Positions 17,273 to 26,589 of a stretch of 64,000 nt of DNA are shown here, piece by piece; the first letter of the stretch is position 1; the number at the start of each line of letters is the position of its first letter. The stretch comes from Sporosarcina sp. BI001-red (GTDB taxonomy: Bacteria; Bacillota; Bacilli; Bacillales_A; Planococcaceae). The DNA lies in NCBI RefSeq assembly GCF_003384035.1, contig NZ_QQAK01000010.1:310001-374000 (forward strand). Reading direction: 5' to 3'. Under the pieces are notes generated by a model, which was given only the letters and a program-made list of their open reading frames with translations, made no database searches and had not been told where the DNA came from. The position numbers and the translations under genes are program-made.

Positions 17273-18541
17273 ATGGAAATTCTTCAGATTGAGAGAAAGT
17301 CCGTAAAGATGAAAATGTTGGAACGAAGATACGGAGACTTTTTCTTTATCTATAATGCAGATCAATTGGAAGAAAACTATAATGAAATGTTTTCGGCTTT
17401 CAAAAGCAGATACGATCGTTTCATTATTGGATATTCTTTTAAAACGAACTACCTGCCAGCCCTCGTGAAAAAGATGTCTGAGATGGGGGCGTATGCAGAA
17501 GTCGTTTCCAGGATGGAATTTGAACTGGCGGAGAAGTTATGCATCGATACTTCCAAAATCATTTTCAACGGTCCCTTAAAATCGTATGAAGACATTGCCA
17601 AGGCACTCGAAGGAAACAGTATTTTAAATTTAGACTCCTCTTATGAAATAGAATTAGTGAAAGAATATGCTAAAAAAAATAAGGACAAACACTATAAAGT
17701 GGGGATCCGGGTGAATTTCGATTTGACGATAGAGGGGGAGACTACCCTGCTCGATGGATATGAACGAAGCAGATTCGGATTTTTTGTAGAAAATGGCGAT
17801 GCCGAAAAAGCAATAAATGAATTGACGTCCATCCAGAATGTTGATGTGGTCGGTCTGCACGGTCATTTCTCAACGAGCATAAGAAGCTTACCAGTTTATC
17901 AAAAGAACATTCAAGTCCTTTGTGATCTAGCAAAACAGTATGTGAAGGAAACTCTGGAGTATCTGGATGTTGGGGGAGGGTTTTATGGACGTGTGCCAAA
18001 AACGATGGAAATCCCCGACGCACCGACGTTTGATGACTATGCAGAAACAATCTGTACAGTCATCAATAGAGAAAAAGTACATTTTAAAAAAGAACCGTAT
18101 TTGATTATAGAACCGGGTTTGGCATTAGTGGCAGACACGTTTAAGTTCTATTGTAAGGTGATTGATGTGAAACAGTTTAAAGACGAGTCCTTTGTCCTTG
18201 TGAAAGGTAGTGTCCAAAATATTAAACCCGCCATGCATAGCAGAAATCTGCCGCTAAATCATGTGAAAAGGAACGAGAAGGCTTACAAGAAAGGGAAATT
18301 TAATGTGGTCGGCTATACCTGCATGGAAAAGGATTATTTAGTAACAGACCAGGTCGGCGAAATTCCGAAGCCTCAAGACTATCTAGTCTTTAGCAACGTA
18401 GGCGCCTACACAATCGTTTTGGCTCCGGCCTTTATAAAAGAGAGACCTGCCATTATTGAGAAAAAAGGGGATTCATACAGCGTAGTCAGAAAGCGGGAGA
18501 CGTTGACAGATTTCATAAATGATAATGTATATGTCTACTAA
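17273..18541 (+). CDS. Fold-III PLP decarboxylase (LysA / ornithine-DAP decarboxylase family)
   Basis: A 422-residue alanine-racemase-fold enzyme. Lys57 in YSFKTNY is the expected PLP-binding lysine. HGHFST near 195, the glycine loop DVGGGFYG near 225 and EPG near 280 follow. Cys350 in YTCMEKD matches the catalytic Cys...Asp of the decarboxylase branch. The usual EPGR reads EPGL here, so the substrate may differ from meso-DAP. With the neighbouring ATP-grasp ligase it recalls the BtrJ/BtrK pairing of butirosin synthesis (known), but no carrier protein is seen here. Its product may be an amine that decorates the glycan (inference). Confidence 0.83.
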   Translation: MEILQIERKSVKMKMLERRYGDFFFIYNADQLEENYNEMFSAFKSRYDRFIIGYSFKTNYLPALVKKMSEMGAYAEVVSRMEFELAEKLCIDTSKIIFNGPLKSYEDIAKALEGNSILNLDSSYEIELVKEYAKKNKDKHYKVGIRVNFDLTIEGETTLLDGYERSRFGFFVENGDAEKAINELTSIQNVDVVGLHGHFSTSIRSLPVYQKNIQVLCDLAKQYVKETLEYLDVGGGFYGRVPKTMEIPDAPTFDDYAETICTVINREKVHFKKEPYLIIEPGLALVADTFKFYCKVIDVKQFKDESFVLVKGSVQNIKPAMHSRNLPLNHVKRNEKAYKKGKFNVVGYTCMEKDYLVTDQVGEIPKPQDYLVFSNVGAYTIVLAPAFIKERPAIIEKKGDSYSVVRKRETLTDFINDNVYVY

Positions 18542-18567
18542 AAAAGAATGTATGGGGGAACTTTAAA

Positions 18568-19608
18568 TTGAAATTTGAGGTGATTAAAAGTCAAGACCGG
18601 TGGGAGGAAGTCCTTGGAAAATTGAGCATGAATGATGTGTATTACACATTTGGATATTGTAATTCATGTGCAAAACTTCAAAACGGGGTAGCACTGTTGC
18701 TTTGCTATGAAAGTGAACTAGGATATGTAGTTTATCCCTTTGTCCGCAGGGAGATTCAGACAGCTTTGAATCTGAGAGTATACGACATCATTACGCCTTA
18801 TGGGTACGGAGGTCCGTTGATAACAGGGGGAGCGGAAGTCTTGAAAGCTTTCCGAAAAGAGTTCCAGCTTTACTGCGAGCAAGAAAACATTATATCGGAA
18901 GTGATCACATTCCACCCCATCCTCGAAAACGCCTTGGCGATGGAAAGCTATTGTGATTTGCAGTTCATCCGTAAAACAACAGCAGTGGACTTAACGGATG
19001 ATCTGGAGAGCATACGCGACAACTATAGCAGTATGAATAAGAGGAATATCAAAAAAGCGCATAAGAATGGGCTTGTATGTAAGGAAGTAGCGAAGACTCC
19101 TGAAAACATCGGCATTTTCATGGACATATACAATGAAACGATGAATCGGCAACAATCTACTTCGTTTTATTACTTTCCCGTCAGTGTAATTGAGCAGCAA
19201 TTGCTGGATACGTCTTTTTCAAAATCCCGTATATTGTTCGTCACGTATGGGGAACAAGTGATAGCAACTACCATCCTATTAAACTCAGCTCATTTTGCAC
19301 ATTACCACCTCGGTGGTTCAGATGAAAAGTATCTGCATCTGAAACCTAATAATCTTATATTCGATTACATGATCGAACTATCCAAAAAAGAGGAGTGTAC
19401 ATTACTTCATCTCGGAGGGGGTTACGAGGAGGATGACGGTCTTTTTAAGTATAAGACCTCGTTCACAAATAATAATACGTTTGACTATTACTTGGGAAAA
19501 AACATTCTCAATCGTGAAACATACAAGCTGCTGGTGGATGAGAAGAAGCAAACGCAGACGCTGCTTTTCAGTGGAAGTTACTTTCCGCAGTACAGAAGTG
19601 TTCTATAG
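18568..19608 (+). CDS. FemAB/GNAT-like acyl- or aminoacyltransferase
   Basis: A 346-residue protein with the double-GNAT layout of FemAB-like enzymes: an N-terminal half with FGYCNSCAKL and TPYGYGGPL, and a C-terminal GNAT core with SMNKRNIKKAHKNGL, ATTILLNSAHFAHYHLGGSD and LHLGGGYEEDDGLFKYKTSF. Family members transfer amino acids or acyl groups to peptidoglycan or sugars. TTG 18568 follows GGGGGAA. Lying between the decarboxylase and the amino-sugar aminotransferase, it is a good candidate to acylate the 4-amino sugar. The donor (aminoacyl-tRNA, CoA ester or other) is not evident. Confidence 0.8.
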   Translation: MKFEVIKSQDRWEEVLGKLSMNDVYYTFGYCNSCAKLQNGVALLLCYESELGYVVYPFVRREIQTALNLRVYDIITPYGYGGPLITGGAEVLKAFRKEFQLYCEQENIISEVITFHPILENALAMESYCDLQFIRKTTAVDLTDDLESIRDNYSSMNKRNIKKAHKNGLVCKEVAKTPENIGIFMDIYNETMNRQQSTSFYYFPVSVIEQQLLDTSFSKSRILFVTYGEQVIATTILLNSAHFAHYHLGGSDEKYLHLKPNNLIFDYMIELSKKEECTLLHLGGGYEEDDGLFKYKTSFTNNNTFDYYLGKNILNRETYKLLVDEKKQTQTLLFSGSYFPQYRSVL

Positions 19609-19652
19609 AAGAAAGTCGCATTAAAAGTAGAGGTAAAAGGGTGGGATGAATT

Positions 19653-20801
19653 ATGGTGGAGTCTTTTGAGGAACCGATTTTTGTCACTAGGCCCTTACTT
19701 CCTGATATGCAAGACATTACACAAAAAATGACGGAGATCTGGGCAAGTCAGTGGGTTACGAATAATGGAAGGCAACAAAACGATTTGCAGGAAAAGTTAC
19801 TGGATTATGTACAGGCGGAGAACCTTACTTTGTTCACGAATGGAACGATGGCCTTACTTTTGGGATTGAAGTCTCTAGGTTTGACGGGGGAGGTCATCAC
19901 AACCCCCTTCACATTTCCTGCCACTGTCCAGGCACTTGATTGGAATGGTCTGACGCCCGTTTTCTGCGACATTGAACCGGAGACGCTTACGATCGATGTA
20001 TCAAAAATCGAGGCGCTTATTACAGAAAAAACGAGTGCCATTCTCGGAGTCCATGTATTTGGAAACCCATGTAATGTCCAGGAAATACAAAGAATTGCAG
20101 ACAAGTATGGGTTGAAAGTGATTTACGACGGCGCCCATGCATTCGGTTCCGAAATCGACAGCCAACCTGCAGGAAGTCACGGGGATATGACAATGTACAG
20201 CTTCCATGCGACGAAACTGTTCCACACGATTGAAGGGGGTGCCTTAGTCTTCAAGGATCCGCAGCTTGCACCTGTATTGGATCAGTTGAAGAACTTTGGT
20301 CTTGCCGGTAAAGAGGAAGTCGTGTTGTCAGGGTTAAATGCGAAAATGAATGAAATCCAGGCTGCAGTCGGGTTGGAGACATTGAAACTTCTTGACATCG
20401 AGCGGGAAAAGAGGCATCGAGTGAAACGGATATATGAGGAGCAATTAGCTGATGTGCCAGGAATCCGGGCAGTGACTCATTTGGAGGGCAAGGACAGTAG
20501 CTACCAGTATTTCGTAATCGAAGTCGATGAACACAAATTCGGACGGACAAGGGATTGGCTCCACGACCACTTAGAGCAACATAACGTCTTCTCAAGGAAA
20601 TATTTCTATCCTCTGTGCAGCGACTTTCAATGGTACAAGACATTAAAATCTGTACAGCCGACAAATCTACCGCAAGCTCAAAAAACAGTTAAAGAGGTGT
20701 TAGCTATGCCATATTATGGTGAATTGGAAACAGCATCGGTCATTCAAATCTGCACACTCATTAAACGCTGTCATGTAGTTGCTGCTGGTGCGGCATTATG
20801 A
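19653..20801 (+). CDS. DegT/DnrJ/EryC1 sugar-nucleotide aminotransferase (VioA-like)
   Basis: A 382-residue PLP aminotransferase with Lys188 in [10 protein letters not shown] as the internal aldimine, [10 protein letters not shown] near the N-terminus, [12 protein letters not shown], and the DGAHAFG aspartate that contacts PLP. Together with RmlA and RmlB, which it overlaps or precedes, it likely converts dTDP-4-keto-6-deoxyglucose into a dTDP-4-amino-4,6-dideoxy sugar (viosamine type). A 3-amino product is possible but no 3,4-ketoisomerase is present. Its stop overlaps the rmlA start by ATGA. Confidence 0.9.
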   Translation: MVESFEEPIFVTRPLLPDMQDITQKMTEIWASQWVTNNGRQQNDLQEKLLDYVQAENLTLFTNGTMALLLGLKSLGLTGEVITTPFTFPATVQALDWNGLTPVFCDIEPETLTIDVSKIEALITEKTSAILGVHVFGNPCNVQEIQRIADKYGLKVIYDGAHAFGSEIDSQPAGSHGDMTMYSFHATKLFHTIEGGALVFKDPQLAPVLDQLKNFGLAGKEEVVLSGLNAKMNEIQAAVGLETLKLLDIEREKRHRVKRIYEEQLADVPGIRAVTHLEGKDSSYQYFVIEVDEHKFGRTRDWLHDHLEQHNVFSRKYFYPLCSDFQWYKTLKSVQPTNLPQAQKTVKEVLAMPYYGELETASVIQICTLIKRCHVVAAGAAL

Positions 20802-21688
20802 AGGGGATCATATTAGCAGGAGGATCAGGCACGCGCCTCTTTCCTCTCACTAAGTCCATGTCTAAGCAGATGCTGCCGGTCTATGACAAGCCGATGATCT
20901 ATTATCCACTCTCGGTTTTAATGTTGGCGGGGATCAAAGAGATATTGATTATCTCCACACATCGGGACATTGATCGATTCAGGGAATTGTTAGGGGACGG
21001 AACGAAGCTCGGTATTAACTTGCAGTATACGACCCAGGATGAGCCGAGGGGACTGGCGGAAGCCTTCATCATCGGGGAGGAATTTATAGGTGATTCCTCC
21101 GTATCACTGGTGTTGGGCGACAACTTATTCTATGGCTCGGATTTCGGGAACCGGGTACAGCAGGCTGCCCAACTAACTAAAGGGAGCACTATTCTCGGGT
21201 GTTATGTAAATGATCCAAGGGTGTATGGAGTGGTGGAAGTGGATGAGCAGATGAATGCGATCTCCATCGAAGAGAAACCAGAGAAACCGAAATCATCCTA
21301 TGCTATCCCGGGCCTGTACTTTTTTGATAATGACGTGGTGGAAATCGCTAAGCATATAAAACCGTCACACCGGGGAGAAGTGGAGATCACATGCGTGCTG
21401 AATGAATATCTGAAAAAAGGTGAGTTGAATGTCGAACTGATGGGAAGAGGGCTTGCCTGGCTAGATACCGGGACGCATGAATCGTTACTGGAAGCCTCTA
21501 ACTTTGTCGAAGCCATTCAAAAACGGCAAGGCCTGTATGTATCGTGCATAGAGGAGATCGCTTACCGAAGAGGCTATATTTCCAGGGAAGAGCTTTTTGC
21601 ATTGGCGATGCCTTTGATGAAGACCGATTATGGAAGATATCTGGTGGATGTAGCCAATGCAGGAGAACGAACGACCGTCATCATTTAG
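20798..21688 (+). CDS. rmlA: Glucose-1-phosphate thymidylyltransferase
   Basis: A 296-residue nucleotidyltransferase that makes dTDP-glucose from dTTP and glucose-1-phosphate. The signature [18 protein letters not shown] with [15 protein letters not shown] is complete, as are VLGDNLFYG (metal/nucleotide site) and the EEKPEKPKS region. Length is normal for RmlA/RfbA. It is translationally coupled to the aminotransferase and followed after 43 bp by rmlB. RmlC and RmlD are not in this window, consistent with an amino-sugar rather than a rhamnose product. Confidence 0.95.
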   Translation: MKGIILAGGSGTRLFPLTKSMSKQMLPVYDKPMIYYPLSVLMLAGIKEILIISTHRDIDRFRELLGDGTKLGINLQYTTQDEPRGLAEAFIIGEEFIGDSSVSLVLGDNLFYGSDFGNRVQQAAQLTKGSTILGCYVNDPRVYGVVEVDEQMNAISIEEKPEKPKSSYAIPGLYFFDNDVVEIAKHIKPSHRGEVEITCVLNEYLKKGELNVELMGRGLAWLDTGTHESLLEASNFVEAIQKRQGLYVSCIEEIAYRRGYISREELFALAMPLMKTDYGRYLVDVANAGERTTVII

Positions 21689-21731
21689 GTAAGTAATTCT
21701 GGAGAATCATCCATTGAAAAGGGGATCTATA

Positions 21732-22763
21732 ATGAATATTTTACTGACTGGCGGAGCAGGATTCATCGGATCGAATTTTATCCACTACATGTTTTCCAAT
21801 CATGGACATACGATCGTGAACTTGGATTCGTTGACATATGCAGGGAACTTGGAAAATCTGGAAAGGATTTCAGGAGATCCGCGTTATCACTTCATAGAAG
21901 GCGATATTAACGACCGGCTGCTACTAAATGAAGTGTTCCAACGCTATGAGATTGACACAGTGATCAACTTCGCTGCGGAATCGCATGTCGACAGGAGCAT
22001 TGAAAACCCATCCGTCTTTCTGGAAACAAATATTATGGGGACACATACCCTTCTGCAAACAGCGAAAGAGTATTGGCAAGTAGATCCACTCGACAGAAAC
22101 TGCACGACATATAAAGACAATGTACGGTTCCTTCAAGTTTCAACAGATGAAGTATATGGAGACTTGGAGAAATATGGTCATTTTACAGAGGAAACAAGCT
22201 TAGCTCCGAACAGTCCGTACTCCGCTTCGAAAGCATCCGCAGACCTGATTGCCAGAGCTTATTATGAGACGTATCACCTGCCTGTAATCATTACTCGATG
22301 TTCGAATAACTATGGACCGTACCAGTTTCCTGAAAAATTAATCCCCTTATTGATCCACCGTATCCGGAATGGTCAAAGCCTGCCGATTTATGGGGATGGT
22401 AAGCAAGTGCGTGACTGGCTTTATGTGGAAGATCATTGCGCGGCGTTGGATGCCGTATTGTCCAAAGGGAAGTCAGGTGAAGTGTATAATATCGGCGGTA
22501 ATAATGAGAAAACGAACATCGATATGGCCAAACTCCTTCTTGAACTGATGGGAGAAGACGAAAAACTGATTGAATTCGTTCAAGACCGTTTGGGTCATGA
22601 CCGCAGGTATGCGATTGATAATACAAAGATTACCGAAGAGCTGGGGTGGTCACCTGCTTATACTTTCGAGGAAGGAATCCGAAAGACGGTCCAATGGTAT
22701 ACGGATCATGAAGACTGGTTGGACCGTATGAATTCGAAAGAACCTGCCGTGCAACGTATGTAA
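21732..22763 (+). CDS. rmlB: dTDP-glucose 4,6-dehydratase
   Basis: A 343-residue extended SDR enzyme that forms dTDP-4-keto-6-deoxyglucose. It has TGGAGFIGSNF (NAD site), FAAESHVDRS, the catalytic STDEVYGD (Asp-Glu of the dehydratase) and YSASKASAD with Tyr and Lys of the YxxxK pair, followed by RCSNNYGPYQFPEKLIPL. ATG 21732 is used because an AAAAGGGG ribosome site precedes it. It sits between rmlA and a glycosyltransferase. Confidence 0.95.
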   Translation: MNILLTGGAGFIGSNFIHYMFSNHGHTIVNLDSLTYAGNLENLERISGDPRYHFIEGDINDRLLLNEVFQRYEIDTVINFAAESHVDRSIENPSVFLETNIMGTHTLLQTAKEYWQVDPLDRNCTTYKDNVRFLQVSTDEVYGDLEKYGHFTEETSLAPNSPYSASKASADLIARAYYETYHLPVIITRCSNNYGPYQFPEKLIPLLIHRIRNGQSLPIYGDGKQVRDWLYVEDHCAALDAVLSKGKSGEVYNIGGNNEKTNIDMAKLLLELMGEDEKLIEFVQDRLGHDRRYAIDNTKITEELGWSPAYTFEEGIRKTVQWYTDHEDWLDRMNSKEPAVQRM

Positions 22764-22790
22764 TGAATGCCGTGCAGAAAGGAAGGTCTT

Positions 22791-23843
22791 ATGGTCGAAT
22801 ATTCTGTTATTGTTCCAATTTTCAATGAAGAGGCATACGTCAAAGAATTCCTATTGAATATTGAACGGCAAACGTTAGGTAAAGAGAAGTTTGAAGTCAT
22901 TCTGATTGATGGATTATCCACAGATCGAACGAGAGAAGAAATAGAAAAGATTACGGATCAGCTCACCTTTGAATTAATCCTTATAGAGAATCGCCGGAGA
23001 ATCATACCGGCAGCTCTGAATATCGGCTGCCGGAATGCAAGGGGCCACATGATCATCCGTCTGGATGTCCACTCGAATTTCAAGGAGACTTATTTAGAGC
23101 AATTGATCACCACGTTCCATTTACATGCAGACTGTTGCAACGTCGGAGGCAGAACGATCGCTACCGGGTATAACACTATGTCCAACCATATTGCTTTCAC
23201 TCTGAATACCCCATTTGGCATAGGCGGAGCCAAGTTCCGATACTCACTGGAAATGGCGGAGGTTGATAGTGTATTCCCAGGAATATTCAGGAAGCAGGAA
23301 CTGGATGCTGCGGGTGGTTGGAATGAAGACTGGGTCATCAACGAGGATGCAGAGCTCAACTATCGGTTGAAGCAACACACCGGAAAACTCATTAAATTGA
23401 TACCCGACGATGGCATACAAATCGAGTACTATCCTCGAAGTACGATACAGGCATTTGCCAGGCAATTTTTCAGGTATGGTATCTGGAGGAATAAAACCAA
23501 CGTCCGGCATCCTGATTCTATGAGGATTTCACATCTGATCCCACCTGCATTCGCAGTAGCAATTATGGGCGTATTGCCTTTGATTTTCGTCAATCTTTAC
23601 TTAGTAACGTTCCCGTTATTACTATTGACCGTGTACGTTGGCATGATCAGGAAAGCGGTCGGAAAAAAGGTTCCGGAAGGCTTGGCTTTTACAAAGCTGC
23701 TTGTTGTATTCCTCGTACTGCATCTCTCATGGGGAGCCGGGACGCTTAAAGGGTATGTGATTTCGGGTGTTCCAATGAAAGGGATTGCCCAGGTGTTTAT
23801 TCGTAATTTTGAAAAGATGTTTAAGGTGATTCAAAGAGCTTGA
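22791..23843 (+). CDS. Family 2 glycosyltransferase (ExoA-like) with C-terminal membrane helices
   Basis: About 350 residues. The GT-A core opens with YSVIVPIFNEEAYVKEFLLN, has LIDGLSTDRT (first aspartates) and LRDV-type IIRLDVHS for the DxD region, then WNEDWVINEDAELNYRL as the acceptor-side ED motif. The last 90 residues carry two or three membrane helices, as in ExoA of succinoglycan synthesis. ATG 22791 follows GGAAGG. It probably adds a sugar to the lipid-linked unit at the inner membrane face. Confidence 0.87.
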   Translation: MVEYSVIVPIFNEEAYVKEFLLNIERQTLGKEKFEVILIDGLSTDRTREEIEKITDQLTFELILIENRRRIIPAALNIGCRNARGHMIIRLDVHSNFKETYLEQLITTFHLHADCCNVGGRTIATGYNTMSNHIAFTLNTPFGIGGAKFRYSLEMAEVDSVFPGIFRKQELDAAGGWNEDWVINEDAELNYRLKQHTGKLIKLIPDDGIQIEYYPRSTIQAFARQFFRYGIWRNKTNVRHPDSMRISHLIPPAFAVAIMGVLPLIFVNLYLVTFPLLLLTVYVGMIRKAVGKKVPEGLAFTKLLVVFLVLHLSWGAGTLKGYVISGVPMKGIAQVFIRNFEKMFKVIQRA

Positions 23844-23851
23844 GGGGTAAT

Positions 23852-25099
23852 GTGAGTTCAGGATCGCATAGGACTTTCTATAAGTGGGTGACGAACATTA
23901 ACAGCCTAAATGTCAAGGAGAATATGCGTCTCTATCATTTAAGTGCATTGGTGATTTTCATATCCGTATTTTTCCAAAGTTTCTATATTGATCTCCAGTT
24001 TGCTGTTAAGCCTTTTATGATAGCTTCTGCACTAATCGCAGTTCTGATCAGTAAATACTATGTGATTCCGCGCTTTTTGAAGTTCGAATTGCTGCTGTTC
24101 ACGTTTTTCATTTACTATTGCTTGACCGGATTATTTTCCACTTATAAATATTACAGTCTAAGGCTGATTGTCTTAATCGTGATTGTTTTGTTTTTCTATT
24201 CGCTAGTCCGATTTTTGTTCTATAGACTCTCCATTGCGAGTATGGAGAAGATAATAATGCAGGTAGGTCTGATTTTTAATATAAGTTCTTTACTATTTTT
24301 CTTTAATGGCGTATTCCAAGTAAACTTCGATTTTGCCGGGAACAATATCACATCCATGGGACTGCTTATTGACAGAGGAATGCCGAGGCTGATCGGCACA
24401 TCGATTGATCCGAATATTTTTGTCCTGTTTAATTCTCTGTTCTTATTTTACTTCATAGAGAGAAAACACAAATTGGGGACGATTTTGTCGATCACCACCA
24501 TTATCCTCACCTTTTCAAGAGGCGGTTATATTGCGGTGGGGCTTCCCCTAATTTTGGGATTGATTGTTTTTAAAAACAAAGGAAGAGCCAAAAGTATATT
24601 CGGGATTCTTCTCACTTCTATGACGGTACCGTTCATCCTCAATTTTCTATTCGATATAAATATTTGGAAAATCATTAATGGAAGGTTCATGTCCATAGGG
24701 GACGACCGAGGGTCAGGAAGATATGAAATCTGGGGTAACGCACTTCAATTGTTTTGGGAACATCCGTTTTTTGGAATAGGCATCTATAACTTCCAACAAT
24801 ATAATTTACATTATTTCAATGACTTCCATTATCCCCATAATACCTACTTGGAAATATTAGTAGAATCCGGGATTGTAGGGTTCACGCTGTTCCTCCTCGT
24901 GCTCGTCACATTTGCCTTCAAGTTGTATGAGTTGCAGAAAGCGAGGACGGAAACCCGCTTCTTGTTATTGACACTATTGTCGATGATGATCAGCATGTTC
25001 ACCCTGTCAACAGCCGTAAGCGAGTTTCTGTTCTTATTTTTCGCATTAAGTTTCCGCTATGTCATTGAAAACGAAAAAAGGTGGGAGTATAGTGTTTAG
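23852..25099 (+). CDS. Wzy-like polysaccharide polymerase (O-antigen ligase family)
   Basis: A membrane protein of about 415 residues with 11-12 predicted helices and a large extracytoplasmic loop that carries RLIGTSIDPNIF, the RGGYIAVG turn and GDDRGSGRYEIWGNAL...HPFFGIG, a pattern typical of the Wzy/WaaL family. It should polymerise repeat units delivered by the flippase. GTG 23852 has GAGGGG just upstream; the frame also offers TTG 23840, which overlaps the previous stop. The following glycosyltransferase overlaps its end by 8 bp. Confidence 0.82.
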   Translation: MSSGSHRTFYKWVTNINSLNVKENMRLYHLSALVIFISVFFQSFYIDLQFAVKPFMIASALIAVLISKYYVIPRFLKFELLLFTFFIYYCLTGLFSTYKYYSLRLIVLIVIVLFFYSLVRFLFYRLSIASMEKIIMQVGLIFNISSLLFFFNGVFQVNFDFAGNNITSMGLLIDRGMPRLIGTSIDPNIFVLFNSLFLFYFIERKHKLGTILSITTIILTFSRGGYIAVGLPLILGLIVFKNKGRAKSIFGILLTSMTVPFILNFLFDINIWKIINGRFMSIGDDRGSGRYEIWGNALQLFWEHPFFGIGIYNFQQYNLHYFNDFHYPHNTYLEILVESGIVGFTLFLLVLVTFAFKLYELQKARTETRFLLLTLLSMMISMFTLSTAVSEFLFLFFALSFRYVIENEKRWEYSV

Positions 25100-25937
25100 C
25101 ATAATTTTGCCCACACTGGGTACTAGGGAAACAGAATTGAAACGATTGTTGGATAGCATTCTGGACCAACAGGATGTTCAATTGGAAATTATCATTATTG
25201 CACAGGGGAACTTCAAAAAGGTTCGCTCGCTGCTTAATGAGTATATAAATAGACTTACTATCCAATTGATTGAGACGAATGAAAAAGGATTATCAAAAGC
25301 ACGGAACGAAGGACTTCATCATGTACAAAATGAAAGTATCCTCGTGTTCACTGATGACGATTGCTGGTATCCCCCTGGCATTTTCAAAAAGATAGAGAAC
25401 AAGATCCTGTCGTCGGACATTTCTACATTTCAAATAGCCGATCCCGAGAGGAATAAGCTGTTTAAGCAATATCCGGAACTTCAAAGCAGGCATCGCAGCA
25501 TTTTCAGATCATTCAAGGTTTCTTCTATAGAAATTTTCATCAATACCAAAAAGGTAGACAAAAAAGATCTAATGTTTGATGAGAATTTTGGTTTGGGTGC
25601 CATGTACCCTTCCGGAGAAGAAAACAATCTATTGCTGGATTTGATGGAGGCTGGTTATTCGATTACGTATTATCCGGAAGTGGTTGTCTATCATCCTACA
25701 ACAGAAAAAGCGTTCAGCAGTGATAATTTGTATGTGAAGGGCGCCTTTTTCAGAAGGAATTTCAATCTGCTCTTAAGCTTTTTCCTAGGAATGGCATTCT
25801 TCTTGAAAAAATTGCATCTAGTAGACCGTAAATTGGATGGTTTCCTTGCTTTGATGAGAGGTACATTGTCGTACAGATCAGGAGGTGAAATACATGAGGA
25901 AATCACATTACCTGGAGGGGAAAAGAGAGGGAGTTAA
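25092..25937 (+). CDS. Family 2 glycosyltransferase
   Basis: About 281 residues. FSIILPTLGTRETELKRLLD at the N-terminus, IIIAQGN, GLSKARNEGLHHV and VFTDDDCWYPPG (Asp-rich metal site) define a GT-A transferase. The region EENNLLLDLMEAGYSITYYP is the acceptor segment. GTG 25092 is favoured over an in-frame ATG at 25059 because GGTGGGAG lies just upstream and the fold begins at FSIILP. It overlaps the polymerase gene by 8 bp and the next gene by 44 bp. Confidence 0.86.
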   Translation: MFSIILPTLGTRETELKRLLDSILDQQDVQLEIIIIAQGNFKKVRSLLNEYINRLTIQLIETNEKGLSKARNEGLHHVQNESILVFTDDDCWYPPGIFKKIENKILSSDISTFQIADPERNKLFKQYPELQSRHRSIFRSFKVSSIEIFINTKKVDKKDLMFDENFGLGAMYPSGEENNLLLDLMEAGYSITYYPEVVVYHPTTEKAFSSDNLYVKGAFFRRNFNLLLSFFLGMAFFLKKLHLVDRKLDGFLALMRGTLSYRSGGEIHEEITLPGGEKRGS

Positions 25938-26556
25938 AACAGTATCTCCAATTTATCCCTCTTTGAAAAGAACAATCGACCTAATCGTAAGTTTGTCGTT
26001 GTTGATATTTCTTGCCCCATTATTGGTACTATTCGCGTTGGCGATCGTTTGCACTGCAGGAAGACCGATACTTTTCAAGCAAACCAGAATGGGGACAGAC
26101 AAAAGAAAGTTCGAAATCTGGAAGTTCAGGACGATGGGAAATGAGGAGAATGCGAAAACTCTACATGCCTATGACTGGTCCGATGGCGTTCCTAATAATT
26201 TCTTTTTTGAAAAACCGACTGTACAAAAGATTACTAAAATCGGCAAAGTGTACCGAAAGTTAAGCATTGATGAATTGCCGCAATTGGTCAATGTCCTGCG
26301 CGGAGATATGAGTCTAGTAGGTCCCCGACCGGAAATGATTGAAATTTCCAACTTGTACAATGAACGTCAGGCTACGAGACTTACTGTGAAACCAGGAATC
26401 ACCGGCTACGCACAAGTCAATGGCCGTTCAGCCATCACACATGGAGAAAAAATCGAACACGATCTTTACTATGTAGAAAACCGCTCGCTGATGATGGATA
26501 TCAAAATCATTCTTAAGACAATAGTGCTCGTAATACGTGGTAAAGAAGCTTACTGA
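25894..26556 (+). CDS. Initiating undecaprenyl-phosphate sugar-1-phosphate transferase
   Basis: A 220-residue bacterial sugar transferase of the EpsL/RfbP type, monotopic with one N-terminal membrane segment (KRTIDLIVSLSLLIFLAPLL). The catalytic region is intact: FKQTRMGTDKRKFEIWKFRTM, LSIDELPQLVNVLRGDMSLV and GPRPEM, then KPGITGYAQVNGR. It loads the first sugar phosphate onto undecaprenyl phosphate and so starts each repeat unit. ATG 25894 follows a perfect GGAGGTG. Confidence 0.93.
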   Translation: MRKSHYLEGKREGVKTVSPIYPSLKRTIDLIVSLSLLIFLAPLLVLFALAIVCTAGRPILFKQTRMGTDKRKFEIWKFRTMGNEENAKTLHAYDWSDGVPNNFFFEKPTVQKITKIGKVYRKLSIDELPQLVNVLRGDMSLVGPRPEMIEISNLYNERQATRLTVKPGITGYAQVNGRSAITHGEKIEHDLYYVENRSLMMDIKIILKTIVLVIRGKEAY

Positions 26557-26589
26557 AAATGTACAAATCATAGGGAGGTGGAATAAGAC

